DNA from: Betaproteobacteria bacterium HGW-Betaproteobacteria-9
GTDB lineage: Bacteria > Pseudomonadota > Gammaproteobacteria > Burkholderiales > Burkholderiaceae_C
Direction of reading: 5' to 3'
DNA length: 64,000 bases
Assembly (NCBI GenBank): GCA_002842215.1
Contig: PHCC01000008.1
Span: 1 to 64,000 of the forward strand
The notes beneath the pieces were generated by a model, which did no database searches, was not told where the DNA came from, and saw nothing but the letters and a program-made list of their open reading frames with translations. How positions within the stretch are numbered: position 1 is the stretch's first letter; each line of letters opens with the position of its first letter. Of this stretch, positions 28,976-38,637 are shown piece after piece. The position numbers and the translations under genes were made by a program.

Positions 28976-31139
28976 ACAACGTCCCCGGAGGGAGCAGATC
29001 CTTCTTGCGGTAGATCGTGTTGCGGGAAACGCCCAGCGCCTTGGCCGCAGCCGATACGTTGCCCTTGTGCAGCCGCAGCATCTGCGCCATGGCACTCAGC
29101 GCCACGTCTTCGAGGCGCGTGCCTTCGGGCACCGTGGGTTCGGCCATTGGGGCGGTGTTGGGCACATCGGGCAGCGGCTGGGTCGGGGCTATCGCTCCCA
29201 TCAGGCGCGGCGGGATCGGGTTGGGCAGGCCGTGTTCCAGCTCCTCCATGAAGTCGTCAGGCAAATGGCTGAGTTCGATCACGCCCTGGCAGCCCACCAT
29301 GACCACAGCGGTGCGCAACAGGTTGTGCAACTGGCGGAAATTGCCCGGCCAGTGGTAGCGCTTGAAGATGTTCATGACCTCGGGCGAGATGCCGATCTGC
29401 GCGCCGTTTTCACACAAGGCTTTGAGGATCTTGCGCACGACCAACTCGAAATCGGAGCGCTCGCGCAGCGCCGGCAGCCGCACCACCAAGCCGTTGAGCC
29501 GGTAGTACAGGTCTTCGCGGAAGTCGCCGCGCGCGATCATGTCCTTGATGTTCTTGTGGGTCGCGCAGACCACAGCCACGTCCACGTCGACCTCCTTGCC
29601 CGCGCCCAGCGGGCTGACCCGGCGCTCCTGCAGCACGCGCAGCAGCCGCGCCTGCAGGTGCTTGGGCATGTCACCGATTTCGTCAAGGAACAGCGTGCCG
29701 CCGTGGGCCTGCAGGATCTTGCCGATGGCGCCCTTCTTGCGCGCACCGGTGAAGGCGCCTTCTTCGTAGCCGAACAACTCGGACTCGATCAGCGTCTCGG
29801 GAATCGATGCGCAGTTGACCGAAACGAAGGGCTGACCGGAACGGTCCGAGTCACCATGGATCGCCTGCGCGAGCAGGTCTTTGCCGGTGCCGGTTTCGCC
29901 CAGGATCATGACCGGGATGTCCTTGCCCGACACCATGCGCAACTTGTGGATCACCGACGACACCTGGGGGTCACCGGTGTCCAGGTATTGCAGCGATGAG
30001 AGCTGCGTGCGTTTGACGGGGGGTTTGGCCGGCGCGTGCGCTGCCGCGCCCTGACCCGTTTCCGCGGCGAAGGCCTGCGGTCCCTGGGCGGCATCTGGCC
30101 GGGCAGCCGACCACGGATGGGCCGTCTTGACCTTGACGCGGCACCACACCGAGACGCCGTTGTGCAGCACCAGCTGCTTGGGGTTGGGCATGGCGCCGCT
30201 GAACAGTTCGAACAGCGCCGAGATCGGGATGCCGAACAGCGAAGAAAAGGTGTGGGCCTTGAGCGCAGCGAAGGGCAGGCCGATCTGGAACTGCCCGCTG
30301 CGGTTGGCCGAGATGAAACGCCCCTCGGGCGAGAACACGGCGATGCCTTCGACCAGCGTGCCCAGAAACTCGGAGCGGGTGTGGAAGTGGATGCGGATCG
30401 CCTTCGGGAAGATGTCGGCGAACATGTGGTTCTCGATCATCTGCGCCGACATGCGCACCAGCGCCAGTGTGTGCTGGTGGAAGCTGCGGTGATCGCCGGT
30501 GACGTCGAGCGCGCCGATGACCTGGCCGTAAGGGTCAAAGATCGGCGCGGCGGAGCAGGTGAGGAATTTGTTGGCGTTCAGGTAGTGCTGGTTGCCGTGC
30601 ACCGTGAGCGCTTCTTCTTCGGTCAGCGCGGTGCCGATGGCGTTGGTGCCTTTGGTCTGCTCGGACCAGTCCATGCCGGGCGTGAGCGCCACGCGCGAGG
30701 CTTTTTCCAGAAAGTCGGTGTCGCCCAGCGAGTGCAGCACCATGCCGCGTGCCGAGGTCAGCAGCACCATGCTGTGGGTGTTGACGATCTGGTCGTACAG
30801 CGTCTCCATCACGGGGGCGGCGTGCTGGAAGAGAAAGCGGTTTTCGTCCAGCGCGTCGTTCAACACGCCGCGCGAAGGGCTGGAGAAGTCGGGTTCGGCC
30901 TGCGCCGTGATGCCATAGGCCTGCGAACGCTGGTGGGACTGGCCGATCAGGTCGGGGTTCGGGGAGGCGCCAGCTGGCGCAGCCCCGACGCGTCCTTCGT
31001 CGGGGCGCGTGTGGATGCCTGCACTCATGTCGTCTCCAGGGTCGGGCGGAAATCCCCCCCAGTAGTCCATGGCCCAGGGCGCATCGCACGGGGTCAGGAG
31101 GGGTGTTGTCTCGTCTGTGTCTTGTTGGTCTTGGCTCAT
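28974..31139 (-). CDS. Sigma-54-dependent activator, AcoR-like (GAF-AAA+-Fis)
   Basis: GETGTGKD, ESELFGYEEGAFTGARKKG, FLDEIGD, C-terminal Fis HTH NVSAAAKALGVSRNTIYRK. Confidence 0.92.
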   Translation of the reverse strand: MSQDQQDTDETTPLLTPCDAPWAMDYWGGFPPDPGDDMSAGIHTRPDEGRVGAAPAGASPNPDLIGQSHQRSQAYGITAQAEPDFSSPSRGVLNDALDENRFLFQHAAPVMETLYDQIVNTHSMVLLTSARGMVLHSLGDTDFLEKASRVALTPGMDWSEQTKGTNAIGTALTEEEALTVHGNQHYLNANKFLTCSAAPIFDPYGQVIGALDVTGDHRSFHQHTLALVRMSAQMIENHMFADIFPKAIRIHFHTRSEFLGTLVEGIAVFSPEGRFISANRSGQFQIGLPFAALKAHTFSSLFGIPISALFELFSGAMPNPKQLVLHNGVSVWCRVKVKTAHPWSAARPDAAQGPQAFAAETGQGAAAHAPAKPPVKRTQLSSLQYLDTGDPQVSSVIHKLRMVSGKDIPVMILGETGTGKDLLAQAIHGDSDRSGQPFVSVNCASIPETLIESELFGYEEGAFTGARKKGAIGKILQAHGGTLFLDEIGDMPKHLQARLLRVLQERRVSPLGAGKEVDVDVAVVCATHKNIKDMIARGDFREDLYYRLNGLVVRLPALRERSDFELVVRKILKALCENGAQIGISPEVMNIFKRYHWPGNFRQLHNLLRTAVVMVGCQGVIELSHLPDDFMEELEHGLPNPIPPRLMGAIAPTQPLPDVPNTAPMAEPTVPEGTRLEDVALSAMAQMLRLHKGNVSAAAKALGVSRNTIYRKKDLLPPGTL

Positions 31140-31406
31140 GTGATTCTCTTCATATCTGTCCCATGAATCAACACTGGGTATTCCCGGTATGAAACATGTT
31201 GTGCCGACTGCCTCTTTGTGAGACATAGCAATTAACCCGCCACCGGGTGCAGCCACCTGGGAGCCGCTGGCGGGTGCTTTTGAATGCCAGTCTGTGACAG
31301 CGCGACGGTCCGATGAGGCGCAAATGATTCAAATTGGAACAACTGTGCCCGGCGCATTCGCGCTGGATGGCCGCCTGTCCAAGGATTTCAAGGCACCCGG
31401 TGTCGG

Positions 31407-31422
31407 TGGCCCGCATATTGCT
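31407..31422 (+). promoter_or_regulatory. Candidate sigma-54 promoter TGGCCCG-CATA-TTGCT
   Basis: One mismatch to consensus; about 42 bp upstream of cytochrome ATG. Confidence 0.6.
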
Positions 31423-31463
31423 GATTGGGGGTGGAAGCCCTTTGACAACAGGAGACATCCCCC

Positions 31464-31961
31464 ATGAAAGCCTCATTCTTCAAGAAACCCTCCCGCACCA
31501 CGCTGCGTGTCCTGGCCCTGGCGGCCAGTGGTCTGGTGGCCGCCGCCGTCATGGCCCACGGCGATGTGGTGCCGCAGAGCGTGGACACCCACACCCTGCC
31601 ACAGCTCGGCGCCAAGTGGCTCGATGCCAACCCCTACAACGAACAGAGCCCGGCACGCGGCGAAGCGCTGCGCATCGGCACCTCGGCCTACAACCAGAAC
31701 TGCGCGCGCTGCCACGGACTGGAAGCCATCTCTGGGGGCATTTCGCCCGACCTGCGCAAGCTCGATGGCGACTGCACCGGCCTGGCCGACGCGGCCAAGA
31801 AAGCCGCCTGCTTCAAGGAGATGGACGACTACTTCCTCTCCACCGTGCGGCGCGGCCGCGTGCGCGATGGCCGCGTCTACATGCCGCCGTTTGAAGGGAC
31901 GCTGTCGCAGGAAGCGGTGTGGGCCATTCGTACCTACATCGAGACCCGCCGCGAACCCTGA
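31464..31961 (+). CDS. pedF: Cytochrome c-550 PedF-like
   Basis: CARCHGLEA, GGISPDLRKLDGDC, MPPFEGTLSQEAVWAIRTYIETR. Confidence 0.85.
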   Translation: MKASFFKKPSRTTLRVLALAASGLVAAAVMAHGDVVPQSVDTHTLPQLGAKWLDANPYNEQSPARGEALRIGTSAYNQNCARCHGLEAISGGISPDLRKLDGDCTGLADAAKKAACFKEMDDYFLSTVRRGRVRDGRVYMPPFEGTLSQEAVWAIRTYIETRREP

Positions 31962-32007
31962 TCTGGCCCCGCCGCCACACCCATAACCACAAGAGAGACA
32001 ACACACC

Positions 32008-32916
32008 ATGCCGTCCGTTTCGAAAAGCTTTCAGGAAAACCCGCCTGTGACCCACGGCCTGACCCGCCGGCAGACCCTGGCCGTGCTGATGCCTCTGGTC
32101 GCCGGGCACTACTCGGTGTACGCGCAGACCGAGCTGACCGATCTGGCCCGCATCCGTGCCAACGGCATGTTGAAGGTGGCGGTGTACAAGGACAACGCGC
32201 CGTTCTCCGATGGTGCGGCGGCCGAGATGAAGGGGTTGGATGTGGCGCTGGCCGAAGCGCTGGCGCGCCAGATGAGCCTGAAGCTTTCGCTGCTGCCCTT
32301 CGATGCCGGCGAGAACATGGGCGACGACCTGCGCAACATGGTCTGGAAGGGCCACTACCTAGGCTATGGCCCGGCCGACGTGATGCTGCATGTGCCGGCC
32401 GACAAGTACCTCGCACAGAAGAACCCGCAGGTGATGATCATGGCGCCGTACATGCGGGAGTCGGTGGTGCTGGTGCACGACACGCGCAAGCTGGCCGACG
32501 CCGCGGCGCCCGAAGACCTCAAGGGCGTGCAGCTCGCCGCCGAGCGCGGCGCGGGTGCGGCCAGCGTGCTCATGGGCTACGGCGGTGGCCTGTTGCGCAA
32601 CCAGGTGTCGATCTTCAACACCGGCACCGAAGCGGTCCAGGCCACGGTGGACGGCAAAGCGGCGGCGGCCCTCGTGACGCGGGCGCAGGCCGAGTCGGTG
32701 CTGTCGCGCAACCCGGGCAGCGCCACCCATTTCCGCATCACCAAGCTCAACTTCAACAACGGCATCGCCGACACCGGCTGGCCCGTGGGTATGGCCATCA
32801 AGTCGGGTCACAAAGAGCTGGGTCTGGCACTGGAAGCGGCACTCAAGTCGCTGCGTGAGAGCGGTGAGCTGCTGAAGATTTTTCAGCAGCACGGCATGAC
32901 GCTGACCGCGCCTTGA
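32008..32916 (+). CDS. Quinoprotein dehydrogenase-associated family-3 solute-binding protein (MxaJ/XoxJ-like)
   Basis: LKVAVYKDNAPFSD, GLDVALAEALARQM, YGPADVMLHVPADKYLAQKNPQVMIMAPYMRESVVLV. Confidence 0.85.
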   Translation: MPSVSKSFQENPPVTHGLTRRQTLAVLMPLVAGHYSVYAQTELTDLARIRANGMLKVAVYKDNAPFSDGAAAEMKGLDVALAEALARQMSLKLSLLPFDAGENMGDDLRNMVWKGHYLGYGPADVMLHVPADKYLAQKNPQVMIMAPYMRESVVLVHDTRKLADAAAPEDLKGVQLAAERGAGAASVLMGYGGGLLRNQVSIFNTGTEAVQATVDGKAAAALVTRAQAESVLSRNPGSATHFRITKLNFNNGIADTGWPVGMAIKSGHKELGLALEAALKSLRESGELLKIFQQHGMTLTAP

Positions 32917-32929
32917 CAGGCCCACCCCC

Positions 32930-33015
32930 ATCGCTTGTTCGCTTCGCGTAACCGCTCCGCCCCTCAAGGGGCAACGCGAGTGGCCCGGCAAAGCCGGTTC
33001 CACCGCGTTCTGGGT
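32930..33015 (+). repeat. Dispersed repeat family A copy (forward)
   Basis: CCGCTCCGCCCCTCAAGGGGCAACGCGAGTGGCCCGGCAAAGCCGGTTCCACCGCGTTCTGG. Confidence 0.8.
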
Positions 33016-33104
33016 TGAGGCGCATCGCGCCGGTTGGGTTCTTTGCGATGCGGCAGTTTGTTCCCGTGAGCCCACGGCCTCCCCGGAGTGCGTGCATCAG
33101 CCCA

Positions 33105-33180
33105 GCACACGCCGAAGATCCGGCTTCGCCGGTCCAAGGGCGTGGTCCCCCTGGGGGGAAGCCGCAGAGCGGCGCAGGGG
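33105..33180 (-). repeat. Dispersed repeat family A copy (reverse), inverted relative to 32930-33015
   Basis: CCGAAGATCCGGCTTCGCCGGTCCAAGGGCGTGGTCCCCCTGGGGGGAAGCCGCAGAGCGGCGCAGGG. Confidence 0.8.
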
Positions 33181-33183
33181 GGG

Positions 33184-34302
33184 TCACTTTCTCCCGATTT
33201 TCCGGTACACCGTGGCCCGGCTGATGCCGAGCACGCGGGCGGCTTCCATCACGTTGCCGCGCGCTTCTTCCACCGCACGGCGGATGAGCGCGGTTTCCAC
33301 GTCTTTCAGCGGCACGCTGGCACCCATCGGCCGCTGTGGGGCACTGCTGCTGGTTCGCCCGTCGTTCAGGCGCGCGAGCACCTGCAGGCGCAGGCCCGAC
33401 CACAGGGGCAGTTCGATGGCACCGCGTTGCGCGCGGGCGGCATCGAACAGGCTGTCGGGTGGCACGGCGATCACGTCGCTGCAATGCGGCCAGGGCGCGC
33501 CGGCGGGCAGTGTCAGCATGTCGGCCGCCGCGCGGTTGGCGCCGGTGATGCGGCCGTCGGCATCCAGGCACACCAGACCGTCGCTGTCTTCGCCCGGCGT
33601 GCGGCCCGGCCAGTTCAGGCGCAGCAGCAGGTGGTGCGGCTGCCCCAGCGTGAGTGCGTTCTCAATGCTCAGAGCCGACTGGGTGACCAGGTGTTTGAGG
33701 GCCGGGCGTTCGGGCACGTTGATGCCGGTCAGGTCGAGCATCCCGACGCAGCGACCGTCGGGGCCAAACAGCGGGGCACCGGCGCAGCTGTAGGCGCTGG
33801 TGTCGTCAAAGAAGTGTTCGCCGCGGTGCAGCCACACGGGTTGCAATTCGGCCAGCGTGGCGCCGATGGCGGTGGTGCCCACGGCCTGTTCCGACAGGTC
33901 CACGCCCACGCGGGCGATCAGGTGCGCGAGGCGGTTCTGGTGGTCGATCGGGCCGTTGACATCGATAACCACGCCCTGGGCGTCGGTGAGGATGGCGAAG
34001 TAGCGGGTGTCGGCCATCGCGCGTGCGAGCGACTGGATGACCGGCGCTGCGGCGCGCAACAGGGGCTGGTTGGCCTCGATCACGCGGCGCATGGCAACGC
34101 TCGACACCGGGTCGAAAGCCAGGCGCTGGTCGGGCTGCAGGCCCTGCGCCAGACAGCGCCGCCAGGAACGTTCGATCCAGGGATCCAGCCGGGCCGCGGC
34201 GGCCATGCCGTCGCTCTGGAACACCGCCTGGCGCGCGTGCTCGATGAGGGTCAGCCGGTCGGACGTGCTGCTGGCTGCCTGGGGGGGCTGGCGGATGCTC
34301 AT
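33184..34302 (-). CDS. GAF-Fis regulator lacking the AAA+ domain (AcoR-like N-terminus)
   Basis: SWRRCLAQGLQPDQRL, GAF SEQAVGTTAIG, C-terminal Fis VMEAARVLGISRATVYRK; no Walker or GAFTGA motif. Confidence 0.87.
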   Translation of the reverse strand: MSIRQPPQAASSTSDRLTLIEHARQAVFQSDGMAAAARLDPWIERSWRRCLAQGLQPDQRLAFDPVSSVAMRRVIEANQPLLRAAAPVIQSLARAMADTRYFAILTDAQGVVIDVNGPIDHQNRLAHLIARVGVDLSEQAVGTTAIGATLAELQPVWLHRGEHFFDDTSAYSCAGAPLFGPDGRCVGMLDLTGINVPERPALKHLVTQSALSIENALTLGQPHHLLLRLNWPGRTPGEDSDGLVCLDADGRITGANRAAADMLTLPAGAPWPHCSDVIAVPPDSLFDAARAQRGAIELPLWSGLRLQVLARLNDGRTSSSAPQRPMGASVPLKDVETALIRRAVEEARGNVMEAARVLGISRATVYRKIGRK

Positions 34303-34526
34303 GGGAGTGTCTCGTTTTTGTTCAGTTTTCTGTCTGCCATGCCACAGACAGCATCAAGTATGCCAACGGCCGCGGTGTTTCATTTTGAGAATTTCCGCGG
34401 GTGCGGCGGAGCGAATGAGGGATAACCCTCACCACAAAGTGGAACAGCACACCAACAATGGCTAGGCAAATCTTTTCATAAGCATGGCGCAGCACAAGTG
34501 GCGCCGCACCCCCACAGGAGAACCTC

Positions 34527-35003
34527 ATGCAGAAAGTCCTGCACATCAACCCGGACAAATGCACCGGCTGCCTGCAGTGCGAAATGGCCTGCTCGTTCGA
34601 GAACTACGGCACCTACGCCACCTCGAAGTCGCGCATCAAGGTCTTCGATTTCCACCACACCGGCAAGAAAGTCCCCTACACCTGCACGCAGTGCGACGAG
34701 GCCTGGTGCCTGCACGCCTGCCCGGTCGAGGCGATCACCGTGGACAAGATGACCGGCGCCAAGGTGGTGAACGAAACCACCTGCGTGGGTTGCAAGGTCT
34801 GCACCATCGCCTGCCCCTTTGGCACCATCAACTACGTGCAGGAAACCGGCAAGGTCCAGAAGTGCGATCTCTGCGGTGGCGAGCCGGCCTGCGCCGAAGC
34901 CTGCCCGACCGCGGCGATCACGTTTGTGGACGCCAACTGGACCGGCATCGACAAGATGAAACAGTGGGCCGACAAGCTGGGCAACCAGCCGTCCGCCGCC
35001 TGA
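34527..35003 (+). CDS. aorA: 4Fe-4S ferredoxin-type subunit of aldehyde oxidoreductase (AorA-like)
   Basis: Four Cys clusters CTGCLQCEMAC, CTQCDEAWCLHAC, CVGCKVCTIAC, CDLCGGEPACAEAC. Confidence 0.88.
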   Translation: MQKVLHINPDKCTGCLQCEMACSFENYGTYATSKSRIKVFDFHHTGKKVPYTCTQCDEAWCLHACPVEAITVDKMTGAKVVNETTCVGCKVCTIACPFGTINYVQETGKVQKCDLCGGEPACAEACPTAAITFVDANWTGIDKMKQWADKLGNQPSAA

Positions 35004-35030
35004 TCCCCCAACCCATTCAAGGAGCACAAC

Positions 35031-36878
35031 ATGTCTTGGGCTGGAAAAATCCTCCGCGTCAACCTGACCGCGGGCACCGTCAAATCCGAACCGCTGAACA
35101 TGGAGTGGGCACGTTCCTACCTCGGTTCGCGTGGCCTCGGCAGCAAGTACCTGATCAGCGAGATCGACCCCAAGGTCGACCCGCTGTCGCCGGACAACAA
35201 GATCATCTGGGCCACCGGCCCGCTGACCGGCACCATGGCCTCCACGGGCGGGCGCTACACCGTCATCACCAAGGGCCCACTGACCGGCGCCATCGCCTGC
35301 TCGAACTCGGGTGGCTACTGGGGCGCCGAGCTCAAGATGGCCGGCTGGGACATGATCATCTTTGAAGGCAAGTCGGACAAGCCGGTCTACCTCTACATCA
35401 ACGACGACGACGCCGAGCTGCGCGACGCTTCGCACCTCTGGGGCCAGAGCGTGTGGAAGACCGAAGAGATGCTCAAGACCGGTCTGCAGGACCCGCTGCT
35501 GCGCGTGTCGAGCATCGGCAAGTCGGGTGAAAACGGCGTGCTGTACGCCGCCGTGGTCAACGACCTGCACCGCGCGGCCGGCCGCTCGGGCGTGGGCGCC
35601 GTCATGGGCAGCAAGAACCTGAAGGCGATCGCCGTGCGCGGTACCAAGGGCGTGGGCAACATCCGCGATCCGAAGGCCTTCATGAAAGCCACCTTCGAGA
35701 AGAAAAAAATCCTGGCCGAGAACGCCGTGACGGGCCAGGGCCTGCCGGCCTATGGCACGCAGGTGCTGATGAACGTGATCAACGAGATGGGCGCGCTGCC
35801 CACGCGCAACCACCGCGACGTGCAGTTCGAAGGCGCGAAAGACATCTCGGCCGAAGCCATGGCCACGCCGCGCGAGAGCGACGGCAAGAAGCACCTGGTG
35901 ACCAACCAGGCCTGCTTCGGCTGCACCATCGCCTGCGGGCGCATCAGCAAGATGGACGAAGGCCACTTCACCGTCGCCAACAAGCCGCAGTACTGGGGCG
36001 CCAACGGCGGCCTGGAATACGAAGCGGCCTGGGCGCTGGGCGCGGCCAACGGCGTGAACGACCTGGAAGCGCTGCAATACGCCAACATGCTGTGCAACGA
36101 AGAGGGCTTCGACCCGATCAGCTTCGGCGCCACCGTGGGCGCGGTGATGGAACTCTATGAAATGGGCGTGCTCACCGCGGAGCAGCTGGGCATCGACGCC
36201 AAGTTCGGCTCGGCGCAGGCGCTGGCCCACTTCGCCGAGATCACCGCCAAGGGCGAAGGCTTCGGCAAGGAAATCGGCCAGGGTTCGAAACGTCTGACCG
36301 AAAAATACGGCCACCCCGATCTGTCCATGAGCGTGAAAGGCCAGGAATTCCCGGCCTACGACGGTCGCGCGATCCAGGGCATTGGCCTGGCTTACGCCAC
36401 GTCCAACCGTGGCGCCTGCCACCTGCGCGGCTACACCATCGCTTCCGAAGTGCTGGGCATTCCGGTCAAGACCGATCCGGTCGAGAGCGAAGGCAAGCCG
36501 GAGCTGGTGAAGGCGTTCCAGGACGCTACCGCCGCGTTCGACTCGTCGGGTCTGTGCGTGTTCACCACCTTCGCTTGGGGCGTGGCCGATCTGGCGCCGC
36601 AGCTGCAGGCCGCGTGCAACGAAGAGTTCACCACCGAAGAGCTGGAGAAGATCGGTGAGCGCATCTGGAACATGGAGCGCGAATTCAACAACGCCGCTGG
36701 CTTCACCGCCAAGGACGACAACCTGCCCAAGCGTCTGCTGACCGAAGCGGCCAAGACCGGTGCCTCCAAGGGCATGGTCAGCAAGCTGCCCGAGATGCTG
36801 CCCAAGTACTACGCCGCGCGTGGCTGGGACCCCGAAGGCCGCCCGACCGCTGAGACCAAGGCACGCTTGAGCCTCTGA
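35031..36878 (+). CDS. aorB: Aldehyde:ferredoxin oxidoreductase, tungsten-pterin family (AorB-like)
   Basis: 615 aa AOR; WAGKILRVNLTAGTV, GSRGLGSKYL, ACFGCTIACGR, GRSGVGAVMGSKNLKAI. Confidence 0.95.
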   Translation: MSWAGKILRVNLTAGTVKSEPLNMEWARSYLGSRGLGSKYLISEIDPKVDPLSPDNKIIWATGPLTGTMASTGGRYTVITKGPLTGAIACSNSGGYWGAELKMAGWDMIIFEGKSDKPVYLYINDDDAELRDASHLWGQSVWKTEEMLKTGLQDPLLRVSSIGKSGENGVLYAAVVNDLHRAAGRSGVGAVMGSKNLKAIAVRGTKGVGNIRDPKAFMKATFEKKKILAENAVTGQGLPAYGTQVLMNVINEMGALPTRNHRDVQFEGAKDISAEAMATPRESDGKKHLVTNQACFGCTIACGRISKMDEGHFTVANKPQYWGANGGLEYEAAWALGAANGVNDLEALQYANMLCNEEGFDPISFGATVGAVMELYEMGVLTAEQLGIDAKFGSAQALAHFAEITAKGEGFGKEIGQGSKRLTEKYGHPDLSMSVKGQEFPAYDGRAIQGIGLAYATSNRGACHLRGYTIASEVLGIPVKTDPVESEGKPELVKAFQDATAAFDSSGLCVFTTFAWGVADLAPQLQAACNEEFTTEELEKIGERIWNMEREFNNAAGFTAKDDNLPKRLLTEAAKTGASKGMVSKLPEMLPKYYAARGWDPEGRPTAETKARLSL

Positions 36879-36898
36879 TCTTTCGCATCGGGGACATC

Positions 36899-36928
36899 AA
36901 AGAAGCGGTCCCCTGCGACCGCTTCTTT
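36899..36928 (+). terminator. Perfect 12-bp hairpin AAAGAAGCGGTC-CCCTGC-GACCGCTTCTTT followed by CTTTT, inside the aor operon
   Basis: Read directly; 18 bp before the FAD-subunit ATG. Confidence 0.8.
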
Positions 36929-36946
36929 CTTTTGGAGAACACTTTC

Positions 36947-38299
36947 ATGACCCACCACGTCATCCTCGGCGCCGGCCCGGCCGGTGTCATCGCGGCCGAG
37001 ACCATCCGCAAGCACGCTCCCCACGACCGCATCACCGTCATCGGTGATGAAAACGAAGCGCCGTATTCGCGCATGGCGATCCCCTACCTGCTGATCGGCA
37101 AGGTCGGCGAAGAAGGCACGCACCTGCGCCACACGGCCGGCCATTTCGAGGCGCTGAACATCAAGGTCTTGCGCGGCGTTCGCGCCAGGGTGCTGGACTC
37201 GGCCAACCGCAGCATCGGGCTGAGCGACGGCAACACGCTGCACTTCGACAAGCTGCTCATCGCCACCGGCTCATCGCCCGCGACGCCGCCGATTCCGGGC
37301 ATTGACGGCCCGGGCGTGCACAGCTGCTGGACGCTGGCCGACGCGCGTGCCATCGCCAACCTGGCCAAGCCCGGCGCCAAGGTGCTGCAGATGGGCGCCG
37401 GCTTCATCGGCTGCATCATCATGGAATCGCTGCAGCAACGCGGCGTGGAGTTGTCTGTCGTCGAGATGGGCGACCGCATGGTGCCGCGCATGATGGGCCC
37501 CACCGCGGGCGGCATGATCAAGGACTGGTGCCAGAAAAAGGGCGTGAAGGTCTTCACCGGCGCGCGGGTCGAAGCGATCGAGCGCGGCGATGGTGCCGAG
37601 CCCGGCCTGCTGGGCAAGATCGCGCAGGTGGTGGGTATCGGGTCGTCGAACGCATCCAGCAGCAAGATGCACGTGCGCCTGTCCACCGGTGACCGCCTGG
37701 AGGCCGATCTGGTCATCAGCGCCACCGGCGTCAAGCCCAACATCGGCTTCCTTGAGAACAGCGGCGTGCGCTGCCTGGTCGGCGTGCTGACCGACGAACA
37801 CCTGCAAACCAACGTGCCCGGCATTTACGCCGCGGGCGACTGCGCCGAGGCCTTCGACAAGATCAGCGGCAAGACCATCGTCAGCGCCATCCAGCCCAAC
37901 GCTGCCGAGCAGGCGCGCGTGGCCGCGCTCAACATGGTGGGCCAGACTGCCGAACTCAAAGGTGTGACGCAGATCAACGTGCTCGACACGCTGGGCATGA
38001 TCTCCACCAGCTTCGGCAACTGGGAAGGCCTGCCGGGTGGCGAACACGTGGAGCTGACCGATGAGAAGTCGGGTCGCCACCTGAGCCTGCAGTTCAAGGA
38101 CGACCTCATGGTCGGTTGCAACAGCGTGGGCTGGACCGACCACGTGGGCGTCATGCGGGGTCTGGTGGAAGGACAGGTGAGACTGGGCGAATGGAAGGAC
38201 ACGCTGATGGCCGATCCGACCAAGCTGATGGACGCCTACCTCGCCAGTGCGCAGGGGCAGGGGCAGTGGAGCGGCGCTGCCGACGACCGCCGCCGCTGA
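36947..38299 (+). CDS. aorC: FAD/NAD(P)-binding oxidoreductase subunit (AorC-like)
   Basis: ILGAGPAGVIAAETIR, TGVKPNIGFL, GIYAAGDCAEA. Confidence 0.88.
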   Translation: MTHHVILGAGPAGVIAAETIRKHAPHDRITVIGDENEAPYSRMAIPYLLIGKVGEEGTHLRHTAGHFEALNIKVLRGVRARVLDSANRSIGLSDGNTLHFDKLLIATGSSPATPPIPGIDGPGVHSCWTLADARAIANLAKPGAKVLQMGAGFIGCIIMESLQQRGVELSVVEMGDRMVPRMMGPTAGGMIKDWCQKKGVKVFTGARVEAIERGDGAEPGLLGKIAQVVGIGSSNASSSKMHVRLSTGDRLEADLVISATGVKPNIGFLENSGVRCLVGVLTDEHLQTNVPGIYAAGDCAEAFDKISGKTIVSAIQPNAAEQARVAALNMVGQTAELKGVTQINVLDTLGMISTSFGNWEGLPGGEHVELTDEKSGRHLSLQFKDDLMVGCNSVGWTDHVGVMRGLVEGQVRLGEWKDTLMADPTKLMDAYLASAQGQGQWSGAADDRRR

Positions 38300-38376
38300 A
38301 TCCATTCCGCTGCACCGTCAAAGGCGATACCCGGCGCCGCGGACGCGGCGCAGCCCGGAATGGGAAAATCACATCC

Positions 38377-38631
38377 ATGAAAATCACGTTCAAGCTCTTC
38401 GCCACACTGACGGACTACCTGCCCGCCGAGGCGCGGCGCAGCAACCTCGTCGAGCTGGAAGTGAGTCCGGCCGCGCCCATCAGCCAGATCATTGAGCCCT
38501 TTGGCCTGCCGCCGAAGCTGGTGCATCTGGTGCTGGTCAACGGAAAATACGTGGAGCCCGAGAAGCGCATGACCGCGACGCTCGCCGAAGGCGATGTGCT
38601 GGCGATCTGGCCCCCTATCGCAGGTGGTTGA
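38377..38631 (+). CDS. MoaD/ThiS-like sulfur carrier
   Basis: 84 aa beta-grasp pattern ending ..IWPPIAGG (C-terminal GG). Confidence 0.85.
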   Translation: MKITFKLFATLTDYLPAEARRSNLVELEVSPAAPISQIIEPFGLPPKLVHLVLVNGKYVEPEKRMTATLAEGDVLAIWPPIAGG

Positions 38632-38637
38632 GATCCC

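Noticed and set aside
32930-33180. Facing repeat copies as ends of a transposon
   Set aside because: Only about 100 bp between them and the same sequence occurs singly elsewhere; better explained as a dispersed REP-like element.
34348-34362. Possible sigma-54 site on minus strand upstream of the GAF-Fis gene (TGGCATACTTGATGC)
   Set aside because: GG/GC spacing fits but three or more mismatches at conserved positions; not distinguishable from chance.
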